This document shows positions 25,430 to 35,341 of a stretch of DNA of 64,000 nt, in pieces. Made by a program: the position numbers and the translations under genes. The DNA comes from Paracoccaceae bacterium (GTDB lineage: Bacteria > Pseudomonadota > Alphaproteobacteria > Rhodobacterales > Rhodobacteraceae). The stretch lies in NCBI GenBank assembly GCA_018223125.1, contig JAAEZA010000002.1, forward strand, positions 1 through 64,000, read 5' to 3'. Position 1 is the stretch's first letter. Each line of letters opens with the position of its first letter. Under the pieces are notes generated by a model that saw only the letters and a list, made by a program, of their open reading frames with translations, was not told the DNA's origin and searched no databases.

Positions 25430-26980
25430 TCAGTTCGGGGAACCGGCCAGTGGCGTATTCAGATAGGGGAACACGTTCTGCAATTCAGCCGCACTGATCG
25501 GGGCCCCATCGGTGAAGGGCGCAGTCCCGACAGGCGCGTCTTCCGGATCACACAGACCCAGATTGATCAGATCGCTGTCCTCGTCCTCGACAGCGCCTTC
25601 AACACCCAGCTCCGCACCGAGCGGCACCGGATGGCACAAGGCGCCCATCACCACACGCAGCGCAATATCCACCACATCATCGCCGGGGCGGCGGCCGTTC
25701 GGGAAGCCGGCCAGATCTTCGGCAACCACACCATAAGGATGCTGGCGGTTGCGCCATGTGGGATCGACTGCCGTGTTCAGACGCATCATTTCAGATCCGA
25801 CAACCCCCGCAGGCTGGTTGAACCCCGGAAATCCGGTCAGGAAGGCTGTGACCAGATCCTGACGGGGAAAATTCGACGGTGCGATATTGTCTTTCGCCCC
25901 GACAGCATCGCGGAACAGGGCGTCCAGCAGGAACGGCAGGGTCGGGTTGGTCACATATTTCGCGAACTGGCCGTCGTGTCTCGGCTTGGACCCGTTGAAT
26001 GTGTCCTTGTCCGGCAGGCCGATCACCACTTCGTTCACCAGCGGGTTGGACAGGCGGGATACCTGCTGCATGTCCGCAGGAACGCCATCTGTCGCCGGTC
26101 CGGCAATGCTTGCTGTGGTCCATGCGCCGATGACCGGCTCGTCGTCTTTGGTGATACATTTCGTCGGCACTTCGATCGCCAGCGAGGTCACATTGGACTT
26201 GCCAACCAGATCATCATTCTTGCGTGACTGCTTGATGCCTCCCGGGAAGGACTCTCCGTCCAGCGGCACAAGGTTCACCAGATCGAAAATCTCGCCCAGA
26301 TTAACGGCGAAAGCTTCGGCCCGCTGTCCGACAAAGACGCGCCCGTCTTTCTTGCAGCCCGGAAGTTTGAAGTCGTAGATATAGGCGTTCGCATAGGCTT
26401 CATAATCCGGAATGGTCTTCTTGCCTACATTATCCAGCGGTTTGACAAAGCTGGTCATGCCCGAAGGCGAGCGCAGCATTCTGGTTTTCCCGCCTTTGCG
26501 ATGTCCCCGCTTCAATGTCAGGGAATAGGATTCATGCTGGCCCAGATTTTTCTGGTCCGCTGCCGAAATTGGCCCCACAGCGCGAAGCGGCACGGCAAGC
26601 TTCTTGTCCCCGACCGGCACCCGAATGTGCTTGCCGTTCTTGACCAGCGCATTGCTGAAGCGGAACTGGAATGTCACGTCTTCCTTGGCATCCCCGTCGT
26701 TATCAATATGGATTTCGTAAACCGCGTTTTCATCCATCGTAAAATAATTCGGCCCGCCATAGGGGGCTTGCAACGGCTGGTAGTTTGCAATGAAAGTCAC
26801 ATAATCCTTGCGACCCCGTTCATAAGAGCGGAACATGTAAAAATCTGTCGCGTCCACTTTGGGCATTTTGGCGATCATCGGCGCTTCCCTGTGGGATGCG
26901 GCCTGTGCGCCAAACCCGACAGAGGCCGCAAAGGCGGTCGCCGCGAGCCCCTTGGCTATAATACAAGTGTTGAATTTCAT
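25430..26980 (-). CDS. DUF4331 family secreted protein
   Basis: A 516-residue protein with a signal peptide (about 1-27, ending AQAAS). The family hallmark SHREAP follows directly (residues 29-34), then VDATDFYMFRS and the IDNDGDAKEDVTFQFRF strand. Function in this family is unknown; members are exported and often large. Nothing nearby explains its job; the HyuAB gene upstream is on the same strand but 238 bases away, so it probably has its own promoter. A terminator shared with lacI closes the transcript. Confidence 0.87.
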   Translation of the reverse strand: MKFNTCIIAKGLAATAFAASVGFGAQAASHREAPMIAKMPKVDATDFYMFRSYERGRKDYVTFIANYQPLQAPYGGPNYFTMDENAVYEIHIDNDGDAKEDVTFQFRFSNALVKNGKHIRVPVGDKKLAVPLRAVGPISAADQKNLGQHESYSLTLKRGHRKGGKTRMLRSPSGMTSFVKPLDNVGKKTIPDYEAYANAYIYDFKLPGCKKDGRVFVGQRAEAFAVNLGEIFDLVNLVPLDGESFPGGIKQSRKNDDLVGKSNVTSLAIEVPTKCITKDDEPVIGAWTTASIAGPATDGVPADMQQVSRLSNPLVNEVVIGLPDKDTFNGSKPRHDGQFAKYVTNPTLPFLLDALFRDAVGAKDNIAPSNFPRQDLVTAFLTGFPGFNQPAGVVGSEMMRLNTAVDPTWRNRQHPYGVVAEDLAGFPNGRRPGDDVVDIALRVVMGALCHPVPLGAELGVEGAVEDEDSDLINLGLCDPEDAPVGTAPFTDGAPISAAELQNVFPYLNTPLAGSPN

Positions 26981-27218
26981 CTTTCCCTCCCAAATCTCAC
27001 CTCTCCGGAAGTAGAGAGGCGGCGGTGCAACGATCTAACGCTACGTCAACCGCATGACAGAGGTACGGGGGACGGATCAGAACGGATCACTCCGGTTCCA
27101 TCACGAAACCGTGAACAGCCTGATCCGGCAGGTTTGTGCCGGATCCCGCCTGCCGGTGTAGTGGTCCAAAAGGGGCAGTTTGCACCGCCCCCACGGTTCA
27201 CCAGCGCCCCAGAAAGGA

Positions 27219-30200
27219 TCAGGCTGCGCCGTATCCACCCGGTGTTGGTGTGGTCACGATTACAGCCTCACCGGGTTTCAGCACGGTTTGATCACAGCCG
27301 TTCAACACCTCTATGTTGCCGTCCTGACGCCGCACTTCGGTTTTACCGCTTAACCCGTCTTCACCGCCCTTGATCCCTTTGGGGCGGTTCTGCCGGTTGC
27401 CCGACAGGATCGCCATTTCCATTTCCTCTAGGAAACGCAGGGTGCGCCGCGTACCGTTGCCGCCACACCATTTGCCCTTGCCGCCGGTGCCTTCGCGAAT
27501 GACAAATTCCTCAAGATGGACCGGGAAACGGAACTCCAGAATTTCAGGGTCGGTCATACGGCTGTTGGTCATATGCACCTGCACCGCATCCGTCCCGTTG
27601 AACCCTTCACCTGCAGGCGCGCCGGAACAGATGGTTTCGTAATACTGGTATTTGTCATTGCCAAAGGTCAGGTTGTTCATCGTGCCCTGACTGTTGGACA
27701 TCACCCCAAGCGCCGCCATCAGTGTATTGGTCACCCCTTGCGAGGTTTCCACATTTCCCGCCACTACAGCCGCAGGGTATTTCGGGCGCAGCATGCAATC
27801 GTCAGGAATGATGATGTTGATGGGGCGCAGACAGCCCGCATTCATCGGGATATTTCCCTGCACCATCACGCGGAAGGCATAGAGCACTGCCGCACGGGTC
27901 ACAGGTTCCGGCGCGTTGAAGTTGGTGCCCTGCTGGGGAGAGGTTCCGGTGAAATCCACTGTCGCCTCGCGCTTTTCCTTATCCACGGAAATGGCAACCT
28001 TAATCACTGCGCCCTGATCGGTACGGGTTTCAAAGCTGCTGTCATGCAGCGCGTCAATCACGCGACGCACGCTTTCTTCGGCGTTGTCCTGCACATGCTT
28101 CATATAGGCCTGCACCACGTCCAGACCGAAGTGTTTGACCATCTTGCGCAATTCCCGCGCGCCCATCTGCTCGGACGCGATCTGCGCCTTCAGGTCTGCC
28201 ACGTTCTGATAAGGGTTGCGGCAGGGATATTTGTGATCCGTCAGCAGATGCAGCAGGGCATCTTCGCGGAATTCCCCCTGATCCACGATCAGGAAGTTAT
28301 CAAACAACACGCCTTCTTCATCCACATTGGTGGCAAGCGGCGTCATCGAACCGGGGGCCGTGCCCCCCACATCCGCATGATGCCCGCGCGAGGCTGTGTA
28401 GAACAGGATCTCCTGCCCCGCGTCATCGAACACCGGCGTCACTGTGGTGATATCAGGCAGGTGCGTGCCGCCATTATAAGGTGCGTTCAGGCAGAACACA
28501 TCGCCGGGGCGGATTTTACCCTTGTTCTGTTTGATAATGCTTTCGACCGAACGGTCCATGGATCCCAAATGCACCGGCATATGGGGCGCATTGGCCACCA
28601 AAGACCCGTCGGCGGCAAACACCGCGCAGGAAAAATCGAGCCGTTCCTTGATGTTCACCGAATAGGCGGTGTTTTGAAGGGTCAGCCCCATCTGTTCTGC
28701 AATGGACATGAACAGATTGTTGAACACCTCCAGCATCACCGGATCGGCGGTGGTGCCAATGGCATGGGCCGAAGGCAGAGCCTCTACCCGTTTCAGAACA
28801 ATATGGTCGTGGCGGGTGATCCGCCCTTCCCAACCGGGTTCCACAACGATGGTCTGATGCGGCTCCACAATCAGCGCAGGACCGGGGATAACCTGTCCCG
28901 GCGTCAGCGCGGCGCGGTCTTTGTAGACGCCTGCATCATGCCAGTCGGTGCCGGAAAACAGCCGTGTCTGGCCGCTCGCCTCGGCTTGCGTCTCTGTTTC
29001 TTGCTGCGCAGGTTCGTCAATCGCCGCCCCGCCGCCAGCACTTTCCACCTCAATCGCCTCAATAACGATTTGCTTGTCAGGATAGACAAACCCGAACTGG
29101 GATTTATGAGCAGCCTCGAATTCCGCCTTCATGGCATCCACATCCCCGAGCAACGCCTGCAACGGCGTGTCCGTCCCGTCATAGCGCAGGTGAACCCGCT
29201 TCACCGTCTCGGGCGCATCCACGCCCTGATCGCGCAATTCCGCCTCTGTCGCTGTGGCCAGCGCCTCGGCCTCGGCCTGCACCGCATCCAGATTTTCCGC
29301 CAGCATCGGCTTGACGATAGAAGCCGTGCGCGTGCTGCGAATATCCGCCAGCCCCATGCCATAGGCACTGAGGATTCCGGAATGGGGGTGTACATGTACC
29401 GTCGTCATGCCCAGCGCATCCGCCACAGAACAGGCGTGCTGCCCGCCTGCGCCGCCAAAACAGGTCAGCGCATAGGGTGTCACGTCGTAGCCGCGTTGCA
29501 CCGAAATCTTCTTGATCGCATTGGCCATGTTTTCCACGGCAATCGCCAGAAACCCGGCGGCAACTTCTTCGGCGCTGCGTCCGTCGCCGATTTCTTCGGT
29601 CAGGGCCTCGAACTTCTGTTTTACCACCTCCACATCCAGCGGCTGGTCCTGATCAGGGCCAAAGATCGCAGGGAAATTCTGCGCCTGCAGCTTGCCCACC
29701 ATCACGTTTGCATCCGTCACCGTCAGCGGCCCGCCGCGCCGGTAACAGGCCGGTCCCGGGTTGGCGCCCGCACTGTCCGGTCCCACAACGTAGCGGTTGT
29801 TTTCATAATGCAGGATAGACCCGCCGCCCGCTGCAACCGTGTGAATACGCATCATCGGGGCGCGCATCCGCACACCGGCCACTTCGGTATCAAAGGCCCG
29901 TTCCAGATCCCCCGCATAATGGGACACATCTGTCGAGGTGCCGCCCATATCAAAGCCGATAATTTCGTCAAATCCGGCCAGACGCGAGGTTTCAACCGCC
30001 CCGACAACGCCACCCGCAGGGCCGGACAGGATGGCATCCTTGCCCTGAAACCGGTCCGCTGCCGTCAGCCCGCCCGAGGACATCATGAACATCAGACGTG
30101 TTTCGCTGTTATCATCCAGCCCCAGTTCATCCGCCACCTGCTGCACATAGCGGCGCAGGATCGGCGACAGATAGGCGTCCACCACAGTGGTATCACCGCG

Positions 30201-30815
30201 CCCGACAAATTTCATCAGGGGGGAAACCTCGTGGCTGGTCGAAACCTGTGTAAAGCCTACCTCCCGCGCAATTTTTGCCGCCTGTTCTTCGTGCTGGGGA
30301 TAAGCATAGGCGTGCATGAACACAATCGCCACAGCGCGGATGCCACTGTCGTGGATCTTTTGCAGGGCGGCGCGGATATCTTCATCCTGCGCGGCAGTTT
30401 CAACTGTACCATCTGCGCGGATACGCTCGTTCACCTCTTCCACCTGCGTATAAAGCAGTTCGGGTTTGATGATGTCCTGGGCGAAAATGTCCTTGCGGCC
30501 CTGATCCCCGATGGCCAGCGCATCACGAAAACCTTTGGTCGTCAGCAGGCCCGTTGCATCGCCTTTGCGTTCCAGCAGGGCGTTGGTGGCAACGGTGGTG
30601 CCCATCTTGACCGTGTTGATCTTTTCATTGGGGATACGCCCCCCATTAGGCACACCCAGAAAGTCGCGAATGCCCTGAATCGCCGCATCGCGGTAGGCTT
30701 CGGGATTTTCCGACAACAGCTTGTGGGTGGTGATCTTCCCTTCGGGATCGCGGGCGACCAGATCGGTAAAGGTGCCGCCGCGATCAATCCAGAAATCCCA
30801 TTTGCCCTGTGTCAT
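27219..30815 (-). CDS. Fused hydantoinase A/B (5-oxoprolinase family)
   Basis: 1198 residues in one polypeptide. The N-terminal half is HyuA-like: [14 protein letters not shown], the [14 protein letters not shown] region, GPAGGVVGA and [11 protein letters not shown] for the ATP-grasp/acetate-kinase fold. The C-terminal half is HyuB-like: [32 protein letters not shown] and [12 protein letters not shown]. Members cleave 5-oxoproline or hydantoins with ATP, and single-chain HyuA-HyuB fusion is the 5-oxoprolinase/eukaryote-like layout. The ATG at 30815 has AAAAGGGG upstream. It is divergent from a MarR-like gene across a 92-base gap carrying a palindrome. The exact substrate is not clear. Confidence 0.9.
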   Translation of the reverse strand: MTQGKWDFWIDRGGTFTDLVARDPEGKITTHKLLSENPEAYRDAAIQGIRDFLGVPNGGRIPNEKINTVKMGTTVATNALLERKGDATGLLTTKGFRDALAIGDQGRKDIFAQDIIKPELLYTQVEEVNERIRADGTVETAAQDEDIRAALQKIHDSGIRAVAIVFMHAYAYPQHEEQAAKIAREVGFTQVSTSHEVSPLMKFVGRGDTTVVDAYLSPILRRYVQQVADELGLDDNSETRLMFMMSSGGLTAADRFQGKDAILSGPAGGVVGAVETSRLAGFDEIIGFDMGGTSTDVSHYAGDLERAFDTEVAGVRMRAPMMRIHTVAAGGGSILHYENNRYVVGPDSAGANPGPACYRRGGPLTVTDANVMVGKLQAQNFPAIFGPDQDQPLDVEVVKQKFEALTEEIGDGRSAEEVAAGFLAIAVENMANAIKKISVQRGYDVTPYALTCFGGAGGQHACSVADALGMTTVHVHPHSGILSAYGMGLADIRSTRTASIVKPMLAENLDAVQAEAEALATATEAELRDQGVDAPETVKRVHLRYDGTDTPLQALLGDVDAMKAEFEAAHKSQFGFVYPDKQIVIEAIEVESAGGGAAIDEPAQQETETQAEASGQTRLFSGTDWHDAGVYKDRAALTPGQVIPGPALIVEPHQTIVVEPGWEGRITRHDHIVLKRVEALPSAHAIGTTADPVMLEVFNNLFMSIAEQMGLTLQNTAYSVNIKERLDFSCAVFAADGSLVANAPHMPVHLGSMDRSVESIIKQNKGKIRPGDVFCLNAPYNGGTHLPDITTVTPVFDDAGQEILFYTASRGHHADVGGTAPGSMTPLATNVDEEGVLFDNFLIVDQGEFREDALLHLLTDHKYPCRNPYQNVADLKAQIASEQMGARELRKMVKHFGLDVVQAYMKHVQDNAEESVRRVIDALHDSSFETRTDQGAVIKVAISVDKEKREATVDFTGTSPQQGTNFNAPEPVTRAAVLYAFRVMVQGNIPMNAGCLRPINIIIPDDCMLRPKYPAAVVAGNVETSQGVTNTLMAALGVMSNSQGTMNNLTFGNDKYQYYETICSGAPAGEGFNGTDAVQVHMTNSRMTDPEILEFRFPVHLEEFVIREGTGGKGKWCGGNGTRRTLRFLEEMEMAILSGNRQNRPKGIKGGEDGLSGKTEVRRQDGNIEVLNGCDQTVLKPGEAVIVTTPTPGGYGAA

Positions 30816-30860
30816 TCCAAAAACCCCTTTTTGATTCCTCAAAATTCAAACTTGCAAAAC

Positions 30861-30877
30861 ATCAACATTTTGTTGAT
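30861..30877. promoter_or_regulatory. Palindromic operator candidate between hyuAB and the MarR gene
   Basis: ATCAACATTTTGTTGAT is a perfect palindrome (six-base arms, five-base centre) in an AT-rich 92-base divergent promoter. MarR-type proteins bind such sites, often in their own promoter, so the adjacent regulator is the natural candidate. Confidence 0.6.
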
Positions 30878-30907
30878 AATTTGTCAACGTTATTTGAGAG
30901 AGCTCCT

Positions 30908-31417
30908 ATGTCCAACCTCGGCCCCGTTGTATCCTCTGCCCATCTTGCGCAAGGCAGCTTTCCCGAACTGTCAGAGCTGGAGTTCGGCCTGACCATTGCC
31001 AGCAACGCGTTTCAGCGCTGGACTGTGCGGGGCATGGCGGCGGCGGGAACGCCCGATCTGTCCCCGCTGGAGGTGCAGGTTCTGCATTCTGTCCATCACC
31101 GCGAGCGGCCTAAAACGCTGGCCGATATTTGTCTGGTGCTGAATATCGAAGACACCCATACAGTGAATTACGCCATAAAGAAGCTTGCCAAGGCAGGGCT
31201 GGTGCGCTCTGGTCGGCAGGGTAAGGAAAAAACGGTAGAGGCCACGGACGCAGGGGCAGCGGCCTGCCGCGCATACGCGGAAACCCGCGAAAAGCTGCTG
31301 CTGACCGCGCTACAGGATTTGGGGATCGAGCCGGAACAGATCAGCAGGCTGGCTGCATTGCTGCGTCTAATGTCGGGCCACTACGATCAGGCCGCCCGCG
31401 CCGCCGCGGCCTATTAA
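30908..31417 (+). CDS. MarR-like winged-helix regulator
   Basis: 169 residues. The central part, LSPLEVQVLHSVHH through IKKLAKAGLVRSGRQGKEKTVEATDAG, is a MarR winged helix with its recognition helix and wing. Helices on each side would form the dimer interface. The ATG at 30908 is preceded by GAGAGAG; the frame extends upstream to 30809 without a ribosome site. It is divergent from hyuAB and probably regulates it through the palindrome between them. The 3' end overlaps rsmD by four bases, tail to tail. Confidence 0.84.
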   Translation: MSNLGPVVSSAHLAQGSFPELSELEFGLTIASNAFQRWTVRGMAAAGTPDLSPLEVQVLHSVHHRERPKTLADICLVLNIEDTHTVNYAIKKLAKAGLVRSGRQGKEKTVEATDAGAAACRAYAETREKLLLTALQDLGIEPEQISRLAALLRLMSGHYDQAARAAAAY

Positions 31418-31983
31418 CCAGCCTCTGCCAACCCCAGAATATGCACGCAGGTGTCGCCGTATTTGCGCATGTCATACTGCGTGAAACCCTCTGGCACGGG
31501 CTGCGGGGCGTTTTCTTCCCAGACGATCAGCGCCCCGGGCGCAATCCAGCCCCCGTCCCGCGCCGCTGACAAGGCCTTTTGCCCCATCGCCTTGCCATAG
31601 GGCGGATCAAGGAACACCAGATCAAAGGGCGCACCCTCTATCGGACCCAGCTTGCGCGCATCGCGGCGGTAGAGCTTCGTTTCGGATTGCACCCGCAAAA
31701 GGTTGATATTGTCGCGGATCAAGCGTTGTGCCTTGGTGCCGTCATCGACAAATTGCACGAACGCCGCACCACGGGACAGCGCCTCCAACCCCAGCGCACC
31801 GGTGCCTGCAAACAGGTCGAGCACCCGAGCGCCGCGCACCGGATCGCCATACCCGCCATTGACCAACAGGTTAAAGATGCTCTCACGCACGCGGTCCGTG
31901 GTGGGGCGCAGATGCGCGCCGGCATCCCCTTTACCCACCGAAGTCAGTGCCGTGCCTTTGAACCGGCCCGAAACAATCCTCAT
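31414..31983 (-). CDS. rsmD: 16S rRNA (guanine(966)-N2)-methyltransferase
   Basis: 189 residues, Rossmann-fold SAM methyltransferase. MRIVSGRFKG and RPTTDRVRESIFNLL open the protein as in RsmD. Motif I is LDLFAGTGALG, and FLDPPYG is the catalytic NPPY-type motif. It methylates G966 of 16S rRNA on the 30S subunit. It overlaps the upstream flavoprotein gene by ATGA on the same strand, so both come from one message. Confidence 0.94.
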   Translation of the reverse strand: MRIVSGRFKGTALTSVGKGDAGAHLRPTTDRVRESIFNLLVNGGYGDPVRGARVLDLFAGTGALGLEALSRGAAFVQFVDDGTKAQRLIRDNINLLRVQSETKLYRRDARKLGPIEGAPFDLVFLDPPYGKAMGQKALSAARDGGWIAPGALIVWEENAPQPVPEGFTQYDMRKYGDTCVHILGLAEAG

Positions 31984-33188
31984 CGCAGCAGGGTTTTCAG
32001 CTCTACGCCGGTGTCTGCCACCAGTTCCTTGGCCGGAGACTTGCCGGATTCAATCAGGCGCTTGCCCACCATAAAGGCACGAGGCTCGTTTGCGGCATCC
32101 ACGGCCAGCAGTTCGTCGCCCCTGTAATACCAGTAGGAGGCATCGCCTGCCTTGTCGCCAGCGCGGGTGATCACACTGTCATAGCCCACGTTAAGCCCCG
32201 CAATCTGAAGCTTTACATCGTATTGATCGGACCAGAACCACGGCTTTGCCACGTATTCCTTTTCCGCGCCCATGAGGTTCTCGGCCACCAGTTCCGCCTG
32301 ATCAATAGCGTTCGGGACACTTTCCAGCCGGATGCGCCCGCCGCGATAGGGAAAAGACGCGCAATCCCCTGCAGCCCAGATGCCCTCCACACTGGTGCGG
32401 CCCTGCGCATCCGTGCCGATGCCGTTGTCGAGGGTGCAGCCAGCCATTTCGGCCAGTTCCGTCGCAGGCGTGATCCCGACCCCGACGATGGCAAAATCCA
32501 CGTCAATCTCGCGTCCGTCCGTCAGAACCGCACCGCTGACACGCCCTTCGCCTGTGAGACGGTCCAGCCCGACACCTTCGACAATCTCGACGCCGTGGGA
32601 CTGGTGCAGCTTGCGGAAGAAATCGGATGTTTCAGGACAAGCGACCCGTTGCAGGATGCGATCTGCCATCTCCACCAGCGTGACCTGCAATCCCTTTTTG
32701 GCCGCAACTGCCGCTGCTTCAAGGCCGATATAACCGCCGCCGATAATCAGCACGCGTTTCCCTTCGGCGAACTCGGGCGCCATACTGTCCACGTCCGTTA
32801 AGGTGCGCACCACGTAAACCCCGTCAAGATCGCCGCCGACACTGGCAGGCAAACGCCGCGGGTGGGAGCCGGTTGTCAGAACAAGGTCGTCATACTCCAG
32901 AGCACTGCCATCCACCGTGACGGTTTTTCCTGCCGGATCAACCGCATCAACAGTCGCACCAAGCCTTATGTCTATGGTCTGGTCCTCATAAAAGGACAAA
33001 GGACGCAGGTACAGCCGATCAAGTTCCATTTCGCCCAGCAGATAGGCTTTGGACAGGGGCGGACGTTGATAGGGGGGCGCGGACTCGGAACCGATCAATG
33101 TGATCCTGCCGTCAAAGCCCGAATTCCGCAACTTGGCGACACAGGAGCTGCCTGCCTGCCCCGCACCCACAACCACCACATGCCTCAT
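31980..33188 (-). CDS. NAD(P)H-dependent flavoprotein, ferredoxin/rubredoxin reductase-like
   Basis: 402 residues from ATG 33188, which has GGAG upstream; the open frame runs back to 33653 but that part is the shadow of the divergent peroxiredoxin. An N-terminal FAD-binding VVVGAGQAGSSC, a central NAD-binding IIGGGYIGLEAAAVA and WAAGDCASFP are seen. The C-terminal reductase domain ends in VELKTLLR. This matches rhodocoxin/putidaredoxin-type reductases that pass electrons from NADH to ferredoxins serving P450 or Rieske oxygenases. No partner ferredoxin or oxygenase is nearby. It shares an operon with rsmD. Confidence 0.88.
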   Translation of the reverse strand: MRHVVVVGAGQAGSSCVAKLRNSGFDGRITLIGSESAPPYQRPPLSKAYLLGEMELDRLYLRPLSFYEDQTIDIRLGATVDAVDPAGKTVTVDGSALEYDDLVLTTGSHPRRLPASVGGDLDGVYVVRTLTDVDSMAPEFAEGKRVLIIGGGYIGLEAAAVAAKKGLQVTLVEMADRILQRVACPETSDFFRKLHQSHGVEIVEGVGLDRLTGEGRVSGAVLTDGREIDVDFAIVGVGITPATELAEMAGCTLDNGIGTDAQGRTSVEGIWAAGDCASFPYRGGRIRLESVPNAIDQAELVAENLMGAEKEYVAKPWFWSDQYDVKLQIAGLNVGYDSVITRAGDKAGDASYWYYRGDELLAVDAANEPRAFMVGKRLIESGKSPAKELVADTGVELKTLLR

Positions 33189-33273
33189 GAGAAATCTCCA
33201 AATCATGCTGGCACCTTGGCGCCACCGCTCTATAGTCAGGCCCAAGATAAACAGAACTGGAAAGGAAACTGCA

Positions 33274-33762
33274 ATGGCTATCGGACCCGGAGATACACTT
33301 CCCGAAGCAAAACTGGCCAAGATGGGCGCGGACGGACCCGAGGTGGTTGACCTGAATGAAATGGGCAAGGGAAAGAAACTGGCGATCTTTGCTCTGCCGG
33401 GTGCGTTTACCGGCACCTGTTCGACAGCCCACGTCCCGAGCTTCATCCGCACGATCGACGACCTGAAAGCCAAAGGTGTTGACGAAGTGGTCTGCGTTTC
33501 GGTCAATGACGTGTTCGTCATGCAGGCCTGGGGCGAGCAGACAGGAGCGACCGAAGCAGGCATCCAGATGCTCGCAGATGGCGACGGCTCTTTCACAAAG
33601 GCAATGGGGCGCGATTTCTCTGCTCCGCCGGTCGGGTTGATCGACCGCTCCAAACGCTATGCTATGGTCGTTGAAGACGGTAAGATCGTTACACTACAGG
33701 AAGAAGAAAATCCGGGCGTCTGTGACGTATCCGGCGGCGAGGCGATACTGGAAACGCTGTAA
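33274..33762 (+). CDS. Prx5-type peroxiredoxin
   Basis: 162 residues. The peroxidatic Cys49 sits in PGAFTGTCSTAHVPSF, where a glycine replaces the proline of PGAFTPTCS. Further cysteines are at about 74 and 150 (NPGVCDVSGG), and Cys150 may resolve the sulfenic acid. The enzyme reduces hydrogen peroxide and organic peroxides, probably using glutathione or glutaredoxin as in related proteins. The ATG 33274 follows GGAAAGGAAACTGCA; the frame extends upstream in the divergent reductase gene. A terminator follows. Confidence 0.92.
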   Translation: MAIGPGDTLPEAKLAKMGADGPEVVDLNEMGKGKKLAIFALPGAFTGTCSTAHVPSFIRTIDDLKAKGVDEVVCVSVNDVFVMQAWGEQTGATEAGIQMLADGDGSFTKAMGRDFSAPPVGLIDRSKRYAMVVEDGKIVTLQEEENPGVCDVSGGEAILETL

Positions 33763-33792
33763 CCCGTTACCGTTTTAAATCCTGTAAAATTG

Positions 33793-33825
33793 AAAAGGCC
33801 CCCTCCTGACGGACGGGGCCTTTTT
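33793..33825 (+). terminator. Rho-independent terminator after the peroxiredoxin gene
   Basis: AAAAGGCCCC with GGGGCCTTTTT forms a ten-base-pair GC-rich stem on a 12-base loop, followed by T bases. Confidence 0.9.
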
Positions 33826-33845
33826 CGGTTCAGGGCCTCCGGCGG

Positions 33846-33866
33846 GAGTATTTCGGGAACATTGAA
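33846..33866 (-). repeat. CAATGTTCC-type intergenic repeat, copy C
   Basis: On the plus strand GAGTATTTCGGGAACATTGAA, the reverse complement of the copies at 20955, 24094 and 38157. It is preceded by GCCTCCGGCGG, which is also found beside the GGGGATATTT repeat at 50392, so the two families may be parts of one element. Confidence 0.72.
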
Positions 33867-33875
33867 ATTCCTTAG

Positions 33876-33989
33876 GCACTGCCCTGCCTGTAGTAACAAC
33901 GGAGGGGAACAGACGCTGCCGTCAAGCCGGATTGTTGGCAACGTCTGTTCTCTCTGACGGAACCGAGAGGGGGATAGTCCCGCCAGTGC
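33876..33989. ncRNA. Structured RNA candidate, strand and family not assigned
   Basis: A closing stem GCACTG (33876-33881) pairs with CAGTGC (33984-33989). Inside it is a strong hairpin: GAACAGACG and TGCC (33907-33920) pair with GGCA and CGTCTGTTC (33937-33950) with one mismatch, over a 16-base loop. A second small CTCTC/GAGAG hairpin follows. No reading frame explains the segment, which lies between a terminator and a small secreted-protein gene. A 6S-like layout (closing stem, bulged middle, apical stem) is possible, but I cannot confirm a family. Confidence 0.4.
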
Positions 33990-34038
33990 GCACGCAAGGG
34001 CCGAGGACATAGGGCCCATCTGCCCCTGCGCGGACCTG

Positions 34039-34347
34039 TCAGGAACGGGCAGGCCGTTCCGGTTGGTTTTCCTTCAAGACCCTGTCGACCATCTTCTCTG
34101 TGACAGAGGCATTATCCGACTTCAGGCAACTGGCAATGGCGGCGGCATCAGGGCGGGACGGGCGCGCACCTTTTGCAGGACGGGGCATACATTTTTCCAG
34201 AGCCGAGGAAGAGACATCCAAGGCAGATGCAATTTTCGCAATGGGTGGCCCTTGGGGCGCGCCGCTTTGGGCAAGAACCGGCATCGGTGCAGTCAGGGCT
34301 GCTGCGATCCCGCAGAAAAGCACACGTTTCACGGTTGGAACTGTCAT
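34039..34347 (-). CDS. Small secreted protein of unknown function
   Basis: 102 residues. A basic N-terminus and hydrophobic core end near PVLAQS (about residue 27), a signal peptide. The mature part is short, polar and lysine-rich near its end; two cysteines (CMPRP and ASCLKSD) could form a disulfide. I recognise no domain. ATG 34347 follows AAGAGGTGAAT. It is an isolated gene: on its 3' side is the RNA candidate, on its 5' side a terminator that belongs to mscS. Confidence 0.6.
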   Translation of the reverse strand: MTVPTVKRVLFCGIAAALTAPMPVLAQSGAPQGPPIAKIASALDVSSSALEKCMPRPAKGARPSRPDAAAIASCLKSDNASVTEKMVDRVLKENQPERPARS

Positions 34348-34490
34348 ATTCACCTCTTCAGTATGTCGACCCAAAAATCGGGAACTGAGGTTTATACGGT
34401 GCGGTGAAAAACTTCCGTCGCTGAAAATTTGATTAAACGGAAAAAATGCGAACTGCCGCCCAAGGGCAAATGGGTCATTGGCACAAGAAA

Positions 34491-34513
34491 CCGCCCCCTG
34501 CTTCAGGGGGCGG
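34491..34513 (-). terminator. Terminator after the mscS gene
   Basis: CCGCCCCCTG and CAGGGGGCGG pair over a three-base loop (CTT). Read on the minus strand it is followed by TTTCTTG, so it closes the mscS message. Confidence 0.78.
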
Positions 34514-34540
34514 CCAAATGGTTTTTGGCAGTGGCTCGCG

Positions 34541-35326
34541 TCAGTCGCTCACCTGAACAATCGTTCTTGTCGGGAACGGAATATCGATACCGGCTTCGTC
34601 AAAAGCATCCTTCGCCTTGCGCATCAGGTCAAATTTCACATTCCAGTAATCCGCAGCATCGGTCCATGCGCGGATGGTGAAATCCACAGAACTGTCGCCC
34701 AGATTGGTCACTTTCACAAAAGGCTCCGGCAGATCGTTAATGCGCTCGTCGTCTTCCACCAGCTTTTTGATGATCCCTTCGGCCTTTTTCAGATCCGTGT
34801 CATAAGACACCCCGAGCACCAGATCGACGCGCCGCGTATCATGGAAAGAGTAGTTTTTGATTGCCGTACCGAAGACTTCCCCGTTGGGCAGAATAATCTG
34901 CACATTATCAGTGGTGGCCAGTTCGGTTGTGAAAAGGCTGACATCAACCACGGTGCCGGAAAACCCGCCAATTTCCACGAAATCCCCGATCTTGAACGGC
35001 CGGAATACAACCAGCATCACCCCCGCAGCAAGGTTGGCCAGCGTGCCTTGCAGCGCCAGACCGATTGCAAGACCGGCGGCACCGATAACTGCAACCAGAG
35101 AGGCTGTCTGGATTCCGAAACGCGCCAGCACAAAGATGACGGCAAAGGCCAGCAACGCATATCGGGCAAGGCTGCCAAGAAAGGAGAACAACATATCGTC
35201 GATCTTCTCGTGCTTTTTGGCATAGCCGGCGATATAGCGCTGCAGCACCCCGCCAAGCCAGATAGCAGCTGCCAGAATAAGCCCTGCGTAGAGCACGTTC
35301 AGCAGCAGTGCGACAATCCATTCCAT
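34541..35326 (-). CDS. mscS: Small-conductance mechanosensitive channel, MscS family
   Basis: 261 residues with three N-terminal transmembrane helices. The third is the pore helix GAAGLAIGLALQGTLANLAAG (about 84-104), rich in alternating Gly and Ala as in MscS, followed by the beta domain VEIGGFSGTVVDVSLFTT and a C-terminal alpha/beta vestibule. The channel opens on membrane stretch and releases solutes during hypo-osmotic shock. No ligand-binding extension is present. A terminator follows; the upstream genes lie close by on the same strand. Confidence 0.93.
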   Translation of the reverse strand: MEWIVALLLNVLYAGLILAAAIWLGGVLQRYIAGYAKKHEKIDDMLFSFLGSLARYALLAFAVIFVLARFGIQTASLVAVIGAAGLAIGLALQGTLANLAAGVMLVVFRPFKIGDFVEIGGFSGTVVDVSLFTTELATTDNVQIILPNGEVFGTAIKNYSFHDTRRVDLVLGVSYDTDLKKAEGIIKKLVEDDERINDLPEPFVKVTNLGDSSVDFTIRAWTDAADYWNVKFDLMRKAKDAFDEAGIDIPFPTRTIVQVSD

Positions 35327-35341
35327 AATCTTACCCTTTTC

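Noticed and set aside
27516-30992. 1158-codon open frame on the plus strand
   Set aside because: It is the antisense shadow of the HyuAB gene, which has clear family motifs; the shadow sequence is low-information (His/Arg-rich) without a ribosome site.
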